Below, piece by piece: positions 13,752 through 24,300 of a stretch of DNA of 64,000 bases. The stretch is from Taklimakanibacter deserti (GTDB taxonomy: Bacteria > Pseudomonadota > Alphaproteobacteria > Rhizobiales > Aestuariivirgaceae). The position numbers and the translations under genes are program-made. The DNA is taken from the NCBI GenBank assembly GCA_003574785.1, contig QORU01000017.1:89024-153023 (forward strand), given 5' to 3'. The stretch's first letter is position 1. Every line of letters starts with the position of its first letter. The notes under the pieces are model-generated. The model did no database searches, had not been told where the DNA came from, and was given only the letters and a program-made list of their open reading frames with translations.

Positions 13752-13845
13752 TTATCAGGGAATAACGCGGCCAAGTTCCCTGCTTCGCGCTCTAAGCTAT
13801 TGAAATGATTCAGCCCTATGTTTTTTTGCAAAAGTTCCCTGATAA
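13752..13845. repeat. Inverted and direct TTCCCTG repeats in the gap 13550-14084
   Basis: TTATCAGGGAA (13752-13762) is perfectly inverted as TTCCCTGATAA (13835-13845). AAGTTCCCTG occurs directly at 13773 and 13832, followed by two further ATCCCTG units to 13860. The 535-bp gap otherwise holds the terminator at 13583 and the box at 13945, and no credible gene. Confidence 0.5.
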
Positions 13846-13944
13846 TCCCTGCAAATCCCTGAAATTCGGCATGGCCGCGAGGCTGTCTCTCCTGAAGTAA
13901 ATTCCTATGATTTGAACGGCCCGGTTGCAGTGCCGCATCAGGAC

Positions 13945-13962
13945 TGTGGCCTGCTTGCAACA
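13945..13962 (+). promoter_or_regulatory. Autotransporter upstream box, copy 3
   Basis: TGTGGC-CTGCTT-GCAACA, 140 bp before the ATG at 14085. It is the copy furthest from its gene. Its presence ties the non-GGX autotransporter to the same regulation as the GGX ones. TAATAATTCCGCGGAG follows, as in copy 2. Confidence 0.7.
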
Positions 13963-14084
13963 GTGCCTAATAATTCCGCGGAGACGTCCCTCTGAGACTA
14001 GCGGGCCTACCCTCAGGGCAGATAGAGTATTCTTACGCCAAGTAATGGGGGAATCGGCGCGCGCACTGTTCTGGAGGGGAACAC

Positions 14085-17000
14085 ATGACAATCAACCTGC
14101 GGCAATCGTTGCTCGCCGGCGCGGCAATGGGGGTGGCGATGCTGGCATTCGGGTCGGCGCCGACCCAGGCCGCCTGCTCGGTGAATACCGGCGGCACTCC
14201 CGACACGGTGCTCTGCGTCACCGACGATGCCGTTGGCGTGGATTTGAACGGCAGCGATCCTGTGAGCGTTGTCGTGGGGCCGGGCAACCCCAACAACGCC
14301 GACCCCGGGGCCGTTCTCACAATCACCGGTGACGCTGCCAATGGCGAAGCGTTCAACATCGACACCGACGACGCCGGTGACACGATCGATTTCAGCATCA
14401 TCACCTCGGTCGGCCCGACGCCCGCTTCGGCCGTCGACATCAACAGCAACGGTGCGCAGGATGCCATTCTGCTCACGACAGACAATGGCAACGTCACATT
14501 TCTCTCGGAAGGCAACAGCACCATCGACGGCGGTGACGACGGGCTCGAGATACAGATAACCGGCAACGACAATACGGCCACGATCGTCGTCAACAGCCTC
14601 TCGAATATTTCCAGCACGGGCACGGACGCCGGCGATGCGGCCATAGACCTGGCTGGACAGGATGGAACGATCGGTCTCACCAGTGGCGGGACGCTGACCG
14701 CGGAAGGTGACGGTGCCCGGATCAGGACCGAAGAAGGCAACGTGACGGCGGCATTCTCGGGGCAGATCGACGCCGGCGCCGGCGGTGGCGACGATGGTGT
14801 GGACATCAGCACCATCAATGATGGAAACGCCAATATCAACGTCACCATGAATGCCGGGGCGAACATCGTCGGAGCCGGAGACCATGGCCTCAATCTGTTC
14901 AGCAGCGACGGCGCGATCACGACCACGGTAAACAGCAACTTCTCCAATATCGGGAACAACGGCCTCGACCTCGAAACCGGGGACGGCAATGGCGCGATCG
15001 ACGCCACGCTCAACGGCAACCTGTCCAATATCGGCGAAGACGGTCTCCACCTCGTCACCGATGACGGCAACATGATCGCCAGAATCAATGGCCAGGTCGG
15101 CACGCTGGCAAACGCGGTTGGCGACGACGGCGTTCAGACGTCGACAAGCAACAATGGCAATACGAGGGTAGTGGTAGGCACGACAGGTGACATCTTTGCC
15201 GAGGGCAGCGGCATATCGATCAACCATGTCGGCTCCGACGCGGGCAACGACGGCACTATCGACCTCGACATCGCGGGCGGAATCACCAAGGTCGATGGCG
15301 GCACCGCGCTCGGTGCCGGCGTGCGCATTCTGGCGGACGACTCGGTGATCACGCTCGTTACCCGTGGCGGGGGCGTCATCGACAACCAGGAGACGGGCGC
15401 CCTGTCGGCTGGCATCGCGATACTGACGGATAACCAGGACAACCAAGCCATCAATCTGGATATCGGCGATACGATCACGACCGCCGGCGGCGTCGGCATC
15501 GCCATCAACCCCTTTGGGGGCGACGGGATGATCGACGTCACCACGCTCGCTTCCGACGGGACGGCGAATACCGGCGCATCGGGCGGCGCCATCGATGCCG
15601 CCCTCGACGGCATCCTGGCCAGCACAGGGGCCGGCAACGTCACCATGGCCATCGGGGCGAACATCACCGCCGGGGAATCGGCCGTGCGCGTGCTCGATGG
15701 CAATGTCGTGAACCTCACCTTCGGCGATGCAAACAATACCGGCGTCGTCGTTACCGGCGAGGGCTCGGTGCTCAGCGCGGTCGTCAACGTCGAAGAGGCG
15801 GACGACGACAGCAGCATCACGAACTACGCCACCATCCGCTCCACGGCCGCCACTCTGGCCGCGCAGGCCGACGACCGCGCCATCGACATCAACAGCGACG
15901 ACGACAACGACGACTGGATCATCGACAACTACAACACGATCATCGGCTACATCAATGGTTCGAACGCCAGCGACACGGTCAACAACTTCAGCGACGAGAG
16001 CTGGATCGTCGCCGGCGACAATGTGGTGAACGACTTCCAGGGTGGCGATGACACGATCGAGAACTATGGGCGGATCATCACCGCGATCACCGCGGACCTC
16101 GAGGAGGACGTGTTCTTCTCCGGCGTGCAGCAGTTCAACAACGGTTTCCCAACCATGGTCGGCACAGGGCCCAATTACGGCCTGCTGACCATGATCGACC
16201 AGACCCTCGGCCAGGACTTCGTCATGGACAGGACGGTCACCGAGGGCAGTGACCATGTCTTTGCCGGCGGAGAGTTCAGCAAGCTCGGCATCGACGCCTT
16301 CCTCGGCGCCGATCCTGACACCGCCGACTTCCTCGAGATCAGGGGCGACAATACGGGCGCCACGGCTCTCATCGTCAATGACATCAATCCGGGGGCCGGC
16401 GCCTTCAATCCCGACGGCATCCTGTTCGCCCATGTCGACGGCGACAGCCCGGAGGGCGCCTTCTTCCTGCCCAATGGCCCGATCGACAAGGGCTTCTTCA
16501 GCTACGACATTCTCAGGGTCGAGGGGAATTCGGTCGACTGGTATCTGGTCTCGGCGCCCAACGACCGCGCCGACGAGCTGGCGGCGGTCATCACCGGCGC
16601 CCAGACGCTGTGGTATGAATCGAGCGGCGTGTGGCTCGACCGCACCGCCGATCTGCGCCGGCAGATCGGCACCTGTGCGCCCGCCGACGAGGCGGCGATG
16701 TCGGCCAATGTCGGCGGCACGCAGGTCACGCCGACCGCCGATGTGGCGCCCGAATGCTTCTACAATCGCTACGGTCTCTGGTTCCGTGGCTTCGGCGGTC
16801 AGTTTGATCGCGACGAAGGTGTCCACTATGACCAGGATCTCTGGGGCGCGGAAGGCGGCTTCGACGTCGTGCTGGACGACGATCCCTCCGATGGCGCCTT
16901 CATCCTCGGCATCCTCGGCGGCTATCTCGGCTCGAAGATGGACTTCGACTCGACCGGCGACGAGGCCAAGTTCGAAGGCGGCTCGCTCGGCGCCTATGCC

Positions 17001-17564
17001 ACCTATCTCTATGGCGGCTGGTTCGCGGACCTCTTGTTCAAGGCCAATATCCTCGACGTCGACTACGAGACAACCTTCGCCGGTTCTGACAGCGATGCGA
17101 GCACCGATGCCTTGTCCCTCGGCGTCCGCCTCGACACCGGCTACCGCTTCGACACGGATGGCGGGTTCTTCATCGAGCCGCAGGGCACCATCGCCTATGT
17201 GCACACCGAGATCGACGACTACGATCTGCTCAACACCGATGTCGATCCGCAGGACGGCGAAAGCGTGCGCGGACGGCTCGGCTTGCGCCTCGGCGGAAGC
17301 TGGGACTCGGGCAGTGCGATCTTCGAGCCGTTCCTGGTCGGCAGCGTCTGGCATGAGTTCGAGGGCGACAACGAGGTCGATCTGACCAGCGGCGGATCGG
17401 TCACGGTCACCGATGAGCTGGACAGCACCTGGGGCGAAGTCGGCGGCGGCCTCAACGTGTTCAACGCCGATCAAAGCCTGTCCTTCTTCGCCAAGGTCGA
17501 TGCGCAGGTCGGCGGAGACATCGAAAGCTGGTCCGGCAAGGTCGGCGGCCGCATCGCCTGGTAG
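14085..17564 (+). CDS. Autotransporter 3 with a non-GGX beta-helical passenger
   Basis: Type V autotransporter of 1159 residues. The signal peptide (1 to about 29) ends in TQA and lacks the LLSCTA motif of its neighbours. The passenger (about 30-830) has no GGX blocks. It is built of short repeats rich in Asp, Asn, Gly and Thr, such as NGLDLETGDGNGAIDATLNG and DGLHLVTDDGNMIARINGQ, the kind of rungs expected of a right-handed beta-helix. The region from about 720 to 880 resembles the autochaperone of the neighbours. The barrel begins near residue 890 (RYGLWFRGFGGQFDRDEG) and ends GGRIAW. Four cysteines are visible in the mature part, two near the N-terminus and two just before the barrel (IGTCAP, PECFYN), unlike the cysteine-free GGX proteins. 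The ribosome site GGAGGGG is well placed. It carries the same upstream box and terminator cassette as its neighbours. Confidence 0.9.
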   Translation: MTINLRQSLLAGAAMGVAMLAFGSAPTQAACSVNTGGTPDTVLCVTDDAVGVDLNGSDPVSVVVGPGNPNNADPGAVLTITGDAANGEAFNIDTDDAGDTIDFSIITSVGPTPASAVDINSNGAQDAILLTTDNGNVTFLSEGNSTIDGGDDGLEIQITGNDNTATIVVNSLSNISSTGTDAGDAAIDLAGQDGTIGLTSGGTLTAEGDGARIRTEEGNVTAAFSGQIDAGAGGGDDGVDISTINDGNANINVTMNAGANIVGAGDHGLNLFSSDGAITTTVNSNFSNIGNNGLDLETGDGNGAIDATLNGNLSNIGEDGLHLVTDDGNMIARINGQVGTLANAVGDDGVQTSTSNNGNTRVVVGTTGDIFAEGSGISINHVGSDAGNDGTIDLDIAGGITKVDGGTALGAGVRILADDSVITLVTRGGGVIDNQETGALSAGIAILTDNQDNQAINLDIGDTITTAGGVGIAINPFGGDGMIDVTTLASDGTANTGASGGAIDAALDGILASTGAGNVTMAIGANITAGESAVRVLDGNVVNLTFGDANNTGVVVTGEGSVLSAVVNVEEADDDSSITNYATIRSTAATLAAQADDRAIDINSDDDNDDWIIDNYNTIIGYINGSNASDTVNNFSDESWIVAGDNVVNDFQGGDDTIENYGRIITAITADLEEDVFFSGVQQFNNGFPTMVGTGPNYGLLTMIDQTLGQDFVMDRTVTEGSDHVFAGGEFSKLGIDAFLGADPDTADFLEIRGDNTGATALIVNDINPGAGAFNPDGILFAHVDGDSPEGAFFLPNGPIDKGFFSYDILRVEGNSVDWYLVSAPNDRADELAAVITGAQTLWYESSGVWLDRTADLRRQIGTCAPADEAAMSANVGGTQVTPTADVAPECFYNRYGLWFRGFGGQFDRDEGVHYDQDLWGAEGGFDVVLDDDPSDGAFILGILGGYLGSKMDFDSTGDEAKFEGGSLGAYATYLYGGWFADLLFKANILDVDYETTFAGSDSDASTDALSLGVRLDTGYRFDTDGGFFIEPQGTIAYVHTEIDDYDLLNTDVDPQDGESVRGRLGLRLGGSWDSGSAIFEPFLVGSVWHEFEGDNEVDLTSGGSVTVTDELDSTWGEVGGGLNVFNADQSLSFFAKVDAQVGGDIESWSGKVGGRIAW

Positions 17565-17625
17565 CGGGGAAAACGGGCGTACCAGGCGCGGAGGGCCATA
17601 GAAGAAACTATTGTGACGGCCTCGA

Positions 17626-17653
17626 GGGGCGGGAGAAATCCCGCCCCTTTGTT
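17626..17653 (+). terminator. Terminator of autotransporter 3 (shared cassette)
   Basis: A perfect 9-bp stem GGGGCGGGA / TCCCGCCCC around GAAA, then TTTGTT. It is the cleanest copy of the cassette also found at 13583 and 34658. Confidence 0.85.
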
Positions 17654-17768
17654 ATGCCGGTTTTCCCGATGGACCGTGGGCAGCGATGGGCATCGGGTGG
17701 ATCGAGATGCGCGTGGCGACAGACTAAGCGCGGCAACTCTTCAACAAAATTACGCATGGGAAGATATT

Positions 17769-17786
17769 TGTGCCCAAAATGCAACA
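17769..17786 (+). promoter_or_regulatory. Autotransporter upstream box, copy 4
   Basis: TGTGCC-CAAAAT-GCAACA, 114 bp before the ATG at 17883. The left arm has C in place of the second G, as in copy 5. Confidence 0.7.
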
Positions 17787-17882
17787 TTCACCGAAAAACA
17801 ACCATTACTCTGAGGAATCCCTGGAGACTTCCTTCAGGGTCTATAAACTCAGCGTAATTTTCCCAAAAGGCGGGGGACCAAA
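17769..17882 (+). repeat. Duplicated 114-bp autotransporter leader, copy A
   Basis: The whole stretch from the box to the start codon aligns without gaps to 25711-25824, with about 100 of 114 positions the same by hand count. Conserved blocks include GGAATCCCTGGAGACTTCC and the last 31 bases before the ATG, which hold GGCGGGGGACC as ribosome site. The flat conservation suggests a recent duplication of promoter plus gene start, or a constrained 5' untranslated region. Confidence 0.8.
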
Positions 17883-18365
17883 ATGGGATACTGGCAGGCA
17901 CCGACCCTGGGCAATTTAGCTTTGGGGAAAGGACGGCGCGCCAGCCTCTTATCCTGCACGGCTCTGGCCACGACGCTCATCATAAGCGGCTCCCTTCTGG
18001 CCTCGCCGGCCTTCGCTGACGATCAAGGGCCGGGCCCGGTGGGAACTCCCGGCACCGATGTAGAGCAACCCGACATCGTCGTGCCGCCGATCGTCGCGGA
18101 GCCCTTCCCGGTCATCCCTGTGCCCCTCTCCGCTCTGGGCGGCGATGGCGGCAATGGCACCCCTGCGACCGGCACGGCGGGTGCGCCCGGCGCTCCGGGT
18201 TTGCCTGATCCTGGACAGCCGGGCGGTCCGGGCGGGACGGGTGGCGGCGCCAGCGGCACGGGCAGCGCCGGCGGCGAGGGTGGGATCGGCACAGGCGGCG
18301 GATACGATCCGGTCACCGTCAACATCATCGGGAATATCGTCAATCCCGCCCTGCTCACACATTGA
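17883..18365 (+). CDS. Autotransporter 4, N-terminal fragment before a frameshift
   Basis: 160 residues: a signal peptide (1-45, with GKGRRASLLSCTALAT and cleavage after AFA), a Pro/Val-rich lead, then the first GGX triplets, ending at VNPALLTH and TGA. The reading continues in another frame at 18362. The first 30 residues are almost identical to those of the autotransporter at 25825, so this is the true start of the gene and not a separate protein. Alone it would be a short secreted fragment with no barrel. Removing two bases of the CACACA run at 18356-18361 joins it to the large downstream frame and gives a 2599-residue autotransporter. Confidence 0.75.
   Translation: MGYWQAPTLGNLALGKGRRASLLSCTALATTLIISGSLLASPAFADDQGPGPVGTPGTDVEQPDIVVPPIVAEPFPVIPVPLSALGGDGGNGTPATGTAGAPGAPGLPDPGQPGGPGGTGGGASGTGSAGGEGGIGTGGGYDPVTVNIIGNIVNPALLTH
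18356..18361 (+). other. Frameshift site: CA dinucleotide run in autotransporter 4
   Basis: CACACA followed by TTGACG. With two CA units the reading would be NPALL-T-LTGQPGTGG. That matches autotransporter 1 (NPAVIDVTGQSMTGG) in length and in the TGQ motif. With three units a TGA follows at once. The change is therefore +2 at a short repeat: slippage in the cell, or an assembly error. Confidence 0.65.
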
Positions 18366-21300
18366 CGGGTCAGCCCGGAACCGGCGGCAAGGGCGGCAAT
18401 GGCGGCGATGGCACGGGCGGCAGCGGTATTGACGCCGCTGGCGATGGTGGCGCCGGCGGCAGCGGCGTCGCAGCCCCGGCCGGAGGCGTCGGCGGCAATG
18501 GCGGCCCGGGCGGTGTGGGCGGCCACGCCAATGGCACTGGCGGCAATGGCGGCAATGGCGGCGCGGGCACAGGCGGCAGTGTCGAGGGGGTCAGCGTGAC
18601 CGCGACGGGCTCGATCGCCAGCGCCAGCATCACGGCGACCGGCGGCGCCGGCACCGGCGGCATGGGCGGCAATGGCGGCACCGGCCAGGGCGGCGATGGC
18701 GGCAACGGCGGTGATGGCGGTGACGGCGGCGGCAATGCCGGACCCATCTCGGCAGACGGCACGGCCGGTGGCGACGGCGGTACGGGCGGCGCCGGCGGCA
18801 ATGCCCATGGCACGGGCGGCGATGGCGGCACGGGCGGCGCCGGCACGGGCGGCAATGTCGGGACGGTCAGCATCACGGCCGGCGGCAACATCATCGGTTC
18901 GGCCACGATCACGTCGCAAGGCGGTGCCGCGACCGGTGGCACCGGCGGCAATGGCGGCAACGGAACCGGCGGCACGGGCCGCGCTGGCGGGAATGGCGGC
19001 GATGGCGGCGACCTTGGCGACATCACGGCCGGGAGCAATAACAGCGGCGGCGATGGCGGTGCCGGCGGCAATGCCGGCAGCGCCGATGGCACGGGAGGTG
19101 CCGGCGGGACAGGCGGTGCGGCGACGGGCGGCAGCACGGGGGCGATCAGCATCGATCTCGGCGGCGGGGCCAGCAACCTCACCATCACGGCCAATGGCGG
19201 TGTGGCCACGGGCGGTGCGGGCGGTGTCGGCGGAGATGGACAAGGCGGCACCGGCGGTGATGGCGGCAATGGCGGCCCCGGCGGCAGATTTGGCGATGTC
19301 GGCTCCGGCACGAACAACCGCGGTGGCGACGGCGGCACGGGCGGCAATGGCGGCTCGGCCAATGGCATCGGCGGCGCGGCCCAGGGCGGTGCCGGCACCG
19401 GCGGCAGCACCGATGCGATCACGATCGATGCGGCCGGCAATATTACAGGCGCCATCAGCATCGTTTCGACCGGCGGCGACGGCACGGGCGGCGGCGGCGG
19501 CACGGGCGGCAGCGGCACCGGCGGGGACGGCGGCGATGGCGACCCTGGCGGTATCGGTGGCGGTGGCGGCACGGCCCAGTTTGCGCATGGCGGCAATGGC
19601 GGCGGCGGCGGCACGGGCGGCGATGCCAATGGCACCGGCGGCTCGGCCACTGGTGGCGACGGCACCGGTGGCGATGCGGGTCCGATCACCATCACCGCGG
19701 ATGGCAGCATCGGCAATGTGGTCATCACGGCCGCAGGCGGTGATGGCAAAGGCAGTGACGGCGGCGAGGGCGGCAAGGGCCTCGGCGGCTTCGGCGGCGA
19801 AGGCGGCATTGGCGGCCAAGGTGGCAACGGCAGCGGTATTCAGTCGGGCAGCGGCGGCATCGGCGGTGACGGCGGCGATGGCAGCAGCGCCAATGGCACC
19901 GGCGGCTCGGCCAATGGCGGTTCCGGAACCGGCGGCAGCACGGGCGCCATCAGCATCGATGTCGCGGGTCCCGTCGGCAACGACATCATCGTCACGTCGA
20001 CCGGCGGCGGTGGAACCGGCGGTATCGGCGGCGAGGGCGGCGATGGCGAAGGCAATTTCGCCGGACGGGGCAATGACGGCGGCGATGGCGGCGACGTCGG
20101 AAGCTCGACCGGCCGCGCCGGCGGCGATGGCGGCAATGGCGGCACGGCCAACGGCATGGGCGGCAGTGCGAATGGCGGATCGGCCGCCGGCGGCAGCACG
20201 GGCGCGATCGCCATCGATCTGGCGAGCCTCGTCACCGGCGACATCAATGTCACGACGGCCGGCGGTCAGGCGACCGGCGGAAGGGGCGGTGAAGGCGGCG
20301 AAGGCATCGGCGGCTCCGGCGGGAACGGCCTTTCCGATGGCAGTGGCGGCGATCTTGGTGATCTCGCCACCAATGGCAACGTGGCGGGTGTCGGCGGCAA
20401 TAGCGGCCATGGCGGCAGCGTCGATGCCACGGGCGGCGGCGCGGATGGCGGTGACGCCATAGGCGGCGACGCCGGCACGGTCACGATCAACGCCGGTGGC
20501 GGCATCGATGGCAGTTTGATCGTCGCGGCGAATGGCGGCATGGCAACCGGTGGCGCCGGCGGCAGCGGCGGTATCGCCACGGGCGGCAGGGGCGGCGAAG
20601 GCCGCAGCGGCGCCAATGGCGGCAGCATCGGCGAGATCACCGGCGGCGACAACAATACGGCGGGTGCCGGCGGCACGGGCGGCAATGGCGGCAGTGCCAG
20701 CGCGACAGGCGGCAGCGCCCATGGCGGGGATGGCTATGGCGGCGATACCGGCGCGATCACCGTCACGGTGGCGGGCGACATCACCTCAGCTGCCACCATC
20801 TCGGCATCGGGTGGCGAGGGAGTCGGCGGCGATGGCGGCAGGGGCGGTGACGCTGAAGGCGGTGAAGGCGGCGTCGGCGGTGACGGCGGAAATAGCTTTG
20901 GCATCGATGCGATCAGCAATGGCGGCACCGGAAATTCGGCCGGCCAGGGCGGCAATGCCGGTGCCGGCGGCAATGCGGCGAATACGGGTGGCGCCGGCGG
21001 CAATGGCGGCGATGGCTATGGCGGCGATACGGGCCCGATCGCCATCACGGTGGGAGGCGATGTCCCATCTACCACTATCGACTCCTCCGGGGGCAATGCG
21101 ACCGGCGGCAATGGCGGCGAGGGCGGCTATGGCGGTGACGATGAGGGTGAGGGCGGCACGGGCGGTGATGGCGGCTATGGCGGTGACGGCGGCGACATAG
21201 ACAGCATCGGCACAGGCGCTGGCAATACCGGCAATAGCGCCGGCGCGGGCGGCAATGCCGGCCAGGGCGGCCATGCCAATGCCACTGGCGGTGCCGGCGG

Positions 21301-24300
21301 CATCGGCGGCGATGCCACTGCCGGCCATGCGGGCGCGATCTCGTTCAACTTCGCGGGAACGGCCGGCGACATCGAGATCACGTCCTCTGGCGGGCAAGCG
21401 AATGGCGGGCTCGGCGGCGCGGGCAATACCGCCTATGGCAGCGATGCCGGCGATGGCGGCTACTATGGTGGCGATGGCGGCAGCATCGGCTCTCTGGATA
21501 TCGGCACCGGCATAGACAGCGGCAGCAGTAACCAGGCCGGGACGGGCGGCACCGGCGGCAATGGCGGCAACGAGATCGTCAAGGGCGGCGCCGGCGGCCG
21601 TGGCGGCGATGCCATCGGCGGCAGCACGGGCGCCATCACCATTACGGGAACCGGCGCGATCACCGGCACGCTGGCAATCACCACGGGCGGCGGGTCGGCC
21701 TTCGGCGGCGATGGCAACGAGGGCGGCTATGCCGATGGCGACGCTGATGCCGGCGAGCCTGGCTATGGCGGCGCCGGTGGCGACATTGGCGCTATAATCA
21801 CGTCCGGCGACGGCAACAGCGCCGGCGCCGGCGGCACCGGCGGCAATAGCGGCAGCAGCTTGGCGACAGGTGGCGTCGGCGGCAGGGGTGGCGACGCCAT
21901 CGCTGGCGATACGGGCGCCATCTTCATTACGCTTGCCGGGCCGACCAATGGGCTCGATCTCACATCCTACGGCGGTGCCGCCACCGGCGGCGCGGGCGGC
22001 GATGGCGGGTCGGCTTATGCCGGGCGAAATGGCTACGGCGGGGGTGGCGGCGGCGCCGGCGGTACTATCGGCGACATCGTCAGCGGCAACAACAACGAGG
22101 CCGGTGACGGCGGCAATGGCGGCAAAGCCGGCAGCGAGGGTGATGGCTTCAATGCCAAAGGCACGGGCGGCACCGGCGGCCGTGGCGGCAATGCAACGGG
22201 CGGCAGCACCGGTGCCGTCACCATCGGTGTGACCGGCGACATCGATACGCTGACGCTCGCCATCACCGGCGGTGAGGCGACGGGCGGCAATGGCGGCAAT
22301 GGCGGCGCCGGCTATGGCGATGCCTCCGGCGACGGCTATAATGGCGGCAGCGGCGGCAATATCGGCAATATAACCACCTCGGGTGACGGCAACAGCGCCG
22401 GTGACGGCGGCGATGGCGCCGAGGCCGGCGCCAGCCTTGGCCAAGGCGGCATTGGCGGTCGTGGCGGTGACGCGACCGGCGGAAGCACCGCTCCGGTCTG
22501 GATCGATCTCGCCGGCAATATCGTCGATGTCGTTACGATTACCGTAGACGGTGGCGGTGCCACCGGCGGTAACGGTGGCGATGGCGGTCTTGGCGAGGGT
22601 AGCCAGTCCGATCAGGTCGGTGGCGACGGCGGCGATGGCGGCAGCGTCGGAACGATCGCCGCTGGCAACAACAATTCCGCCGGCGCCGGTGGCGATGGCG
22701 GCCATGGCGGCAGCGGTCCGAGCATAGGCGGCGCCGGCGGCCGTGGCGGCCACGCCACGGGTGGCAGTGTCGAAACAGTCGGGATCAATCTCCTGGCCGG
22801 CAGCACCAGCACCGGCGGCATCTTCGTCGACGCCGAGGGCGGCAGCGCCGACGGTGGTGATGGCGGCGTGGGCGGCGAAGCTACTGACGGTTCGGGCGGC
22901 GCCGGCGGCGATGGCGGTGATGGCGGCGATGTCGGAACGGTCACCACTGGCGTCAACAATGTGGGCGGCGACGGCGGCGATGGCGGCGACGGTGGCACAG
23001 ACGTCGATTCGACGGGCGGCGCCGGCGGCCTTGGCGGCGATGGCTTCGGCGGCCACGCCAATGTAGCGATCAATACCGATGGCATCGTCACGACGGCGGG
23101 CGCCAGCATCAATGTCACGGCGCGTGGCGGTGCGGCGACCGGCGGTGCAGGCGGCAGCGGCGGCGCTGCAGAAGCTGGATTTGGCGAAAGTGGCGGCGAT
23201 GGCGGCGACGGTGGCACCGGCCAGGTCGTCGGTGCCGGCGGTGACGGCGGCGATGGTGGCGACGGCGGCGATGCTTTCGGCGGTGCCGGCGGTCAAGGCG
23301 GGAATGCGACGGGCGGCAATGCGACTGTCGATATCGGCAATGGCGGCACGCTCACCTCGACCGGCGACGACACCAGCACAATCTTTGTCCAGGCCTTCGG
23401 CGGCGATGCCACGGCCGGCAATGGCGGCGCCGGCGGCGAGGCTACCGGCGGCGATGGCGGCGAAGGCGGCACCGGCGGCAATGACGGCAATGCCGTCAAG
23501 GATGGAGCAGATGGTGCCGACGGCGCCGGCGGCAATGCCACCGGCGGCAACGGCGGGGCCGGCGGCAGCGCCACGGGCGGCAACGCGACCGTCACGGTGA
23601 CGAACAATGGCAGCGTCTTTGCCACCGGAGCCAATTCCAATGGCATCAGGATCGAGACGACGACCGGCATCGGCCAGTTCGCCGCGCCGTTACCAGGCCC
23701 TGGCCCGGGCAATGGCGGCATCGGTGGCGCGGCGACAGCCGGCACTTCGGGCGATGGCAACAGCACGGGGCAGGCGGAGGGCGGAGACCCCGGCGCCAGC
23801 GGCACGCTCAAGACCGGCAATGGCTTGATCACGGTCAACAACAATGGCCTGGTGGACGCGTCGCAGGCTCAAACCGCCGTCGTCGCCAATGCCAATGGCG
23901 ACAACAGCAAGATCGTGGTGAACAACACCAACACGATCCTCGGCGGCACGGGGGCCGGCCTGCAACTGCAGACGTCGAGCCTCCTCAATACCGATATCGA
24001 CATCGTCAATTCGGGACTGATCACATCGGACAATCTGTTCGCGATCAATACCGATGGCGCGTCGACCGAGATCCTGAATACCGGCACCGTGCTCGGCTTC
24101 ATCGACCTCACCAATCAGGGCGATACTATCGACAATAATGGCGGCGTCTTCGAAGCGCGGTTAGTTTCGGACTTCCGCAGCGGGTTCGACGTCTTCAACA
24201 ATAATGGCGGTGTGGTGCATACCGCCGCGGACCCGTTGGCGCCCGAGACCGTGCATTTCGCCGATCTCGAGCAGTTCAACAACAATGGCGGCCTGATATC

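Noticed and set aside
14013..17474. A 1153-codon open frame on the minus strand across autotransporter 3
   Set aside because: It is antisense to a gene with signal peptide, beta-helix and barrel. It has no ribosome site, no recognisable domain, and the composition expected of reading GAC/GGC-rich codons backward.
6857..23296. Many long minus-strand and alternate plus-frame reading frames (Pro-rich PPLPP, Ala-rich AAIAA, and Ala/Met-rich forms)
   Set aside because: They mirror the GGC-rich repeats of the autotransporter genes, which leave few stop codons in any frame. None has a credible start region or domain.
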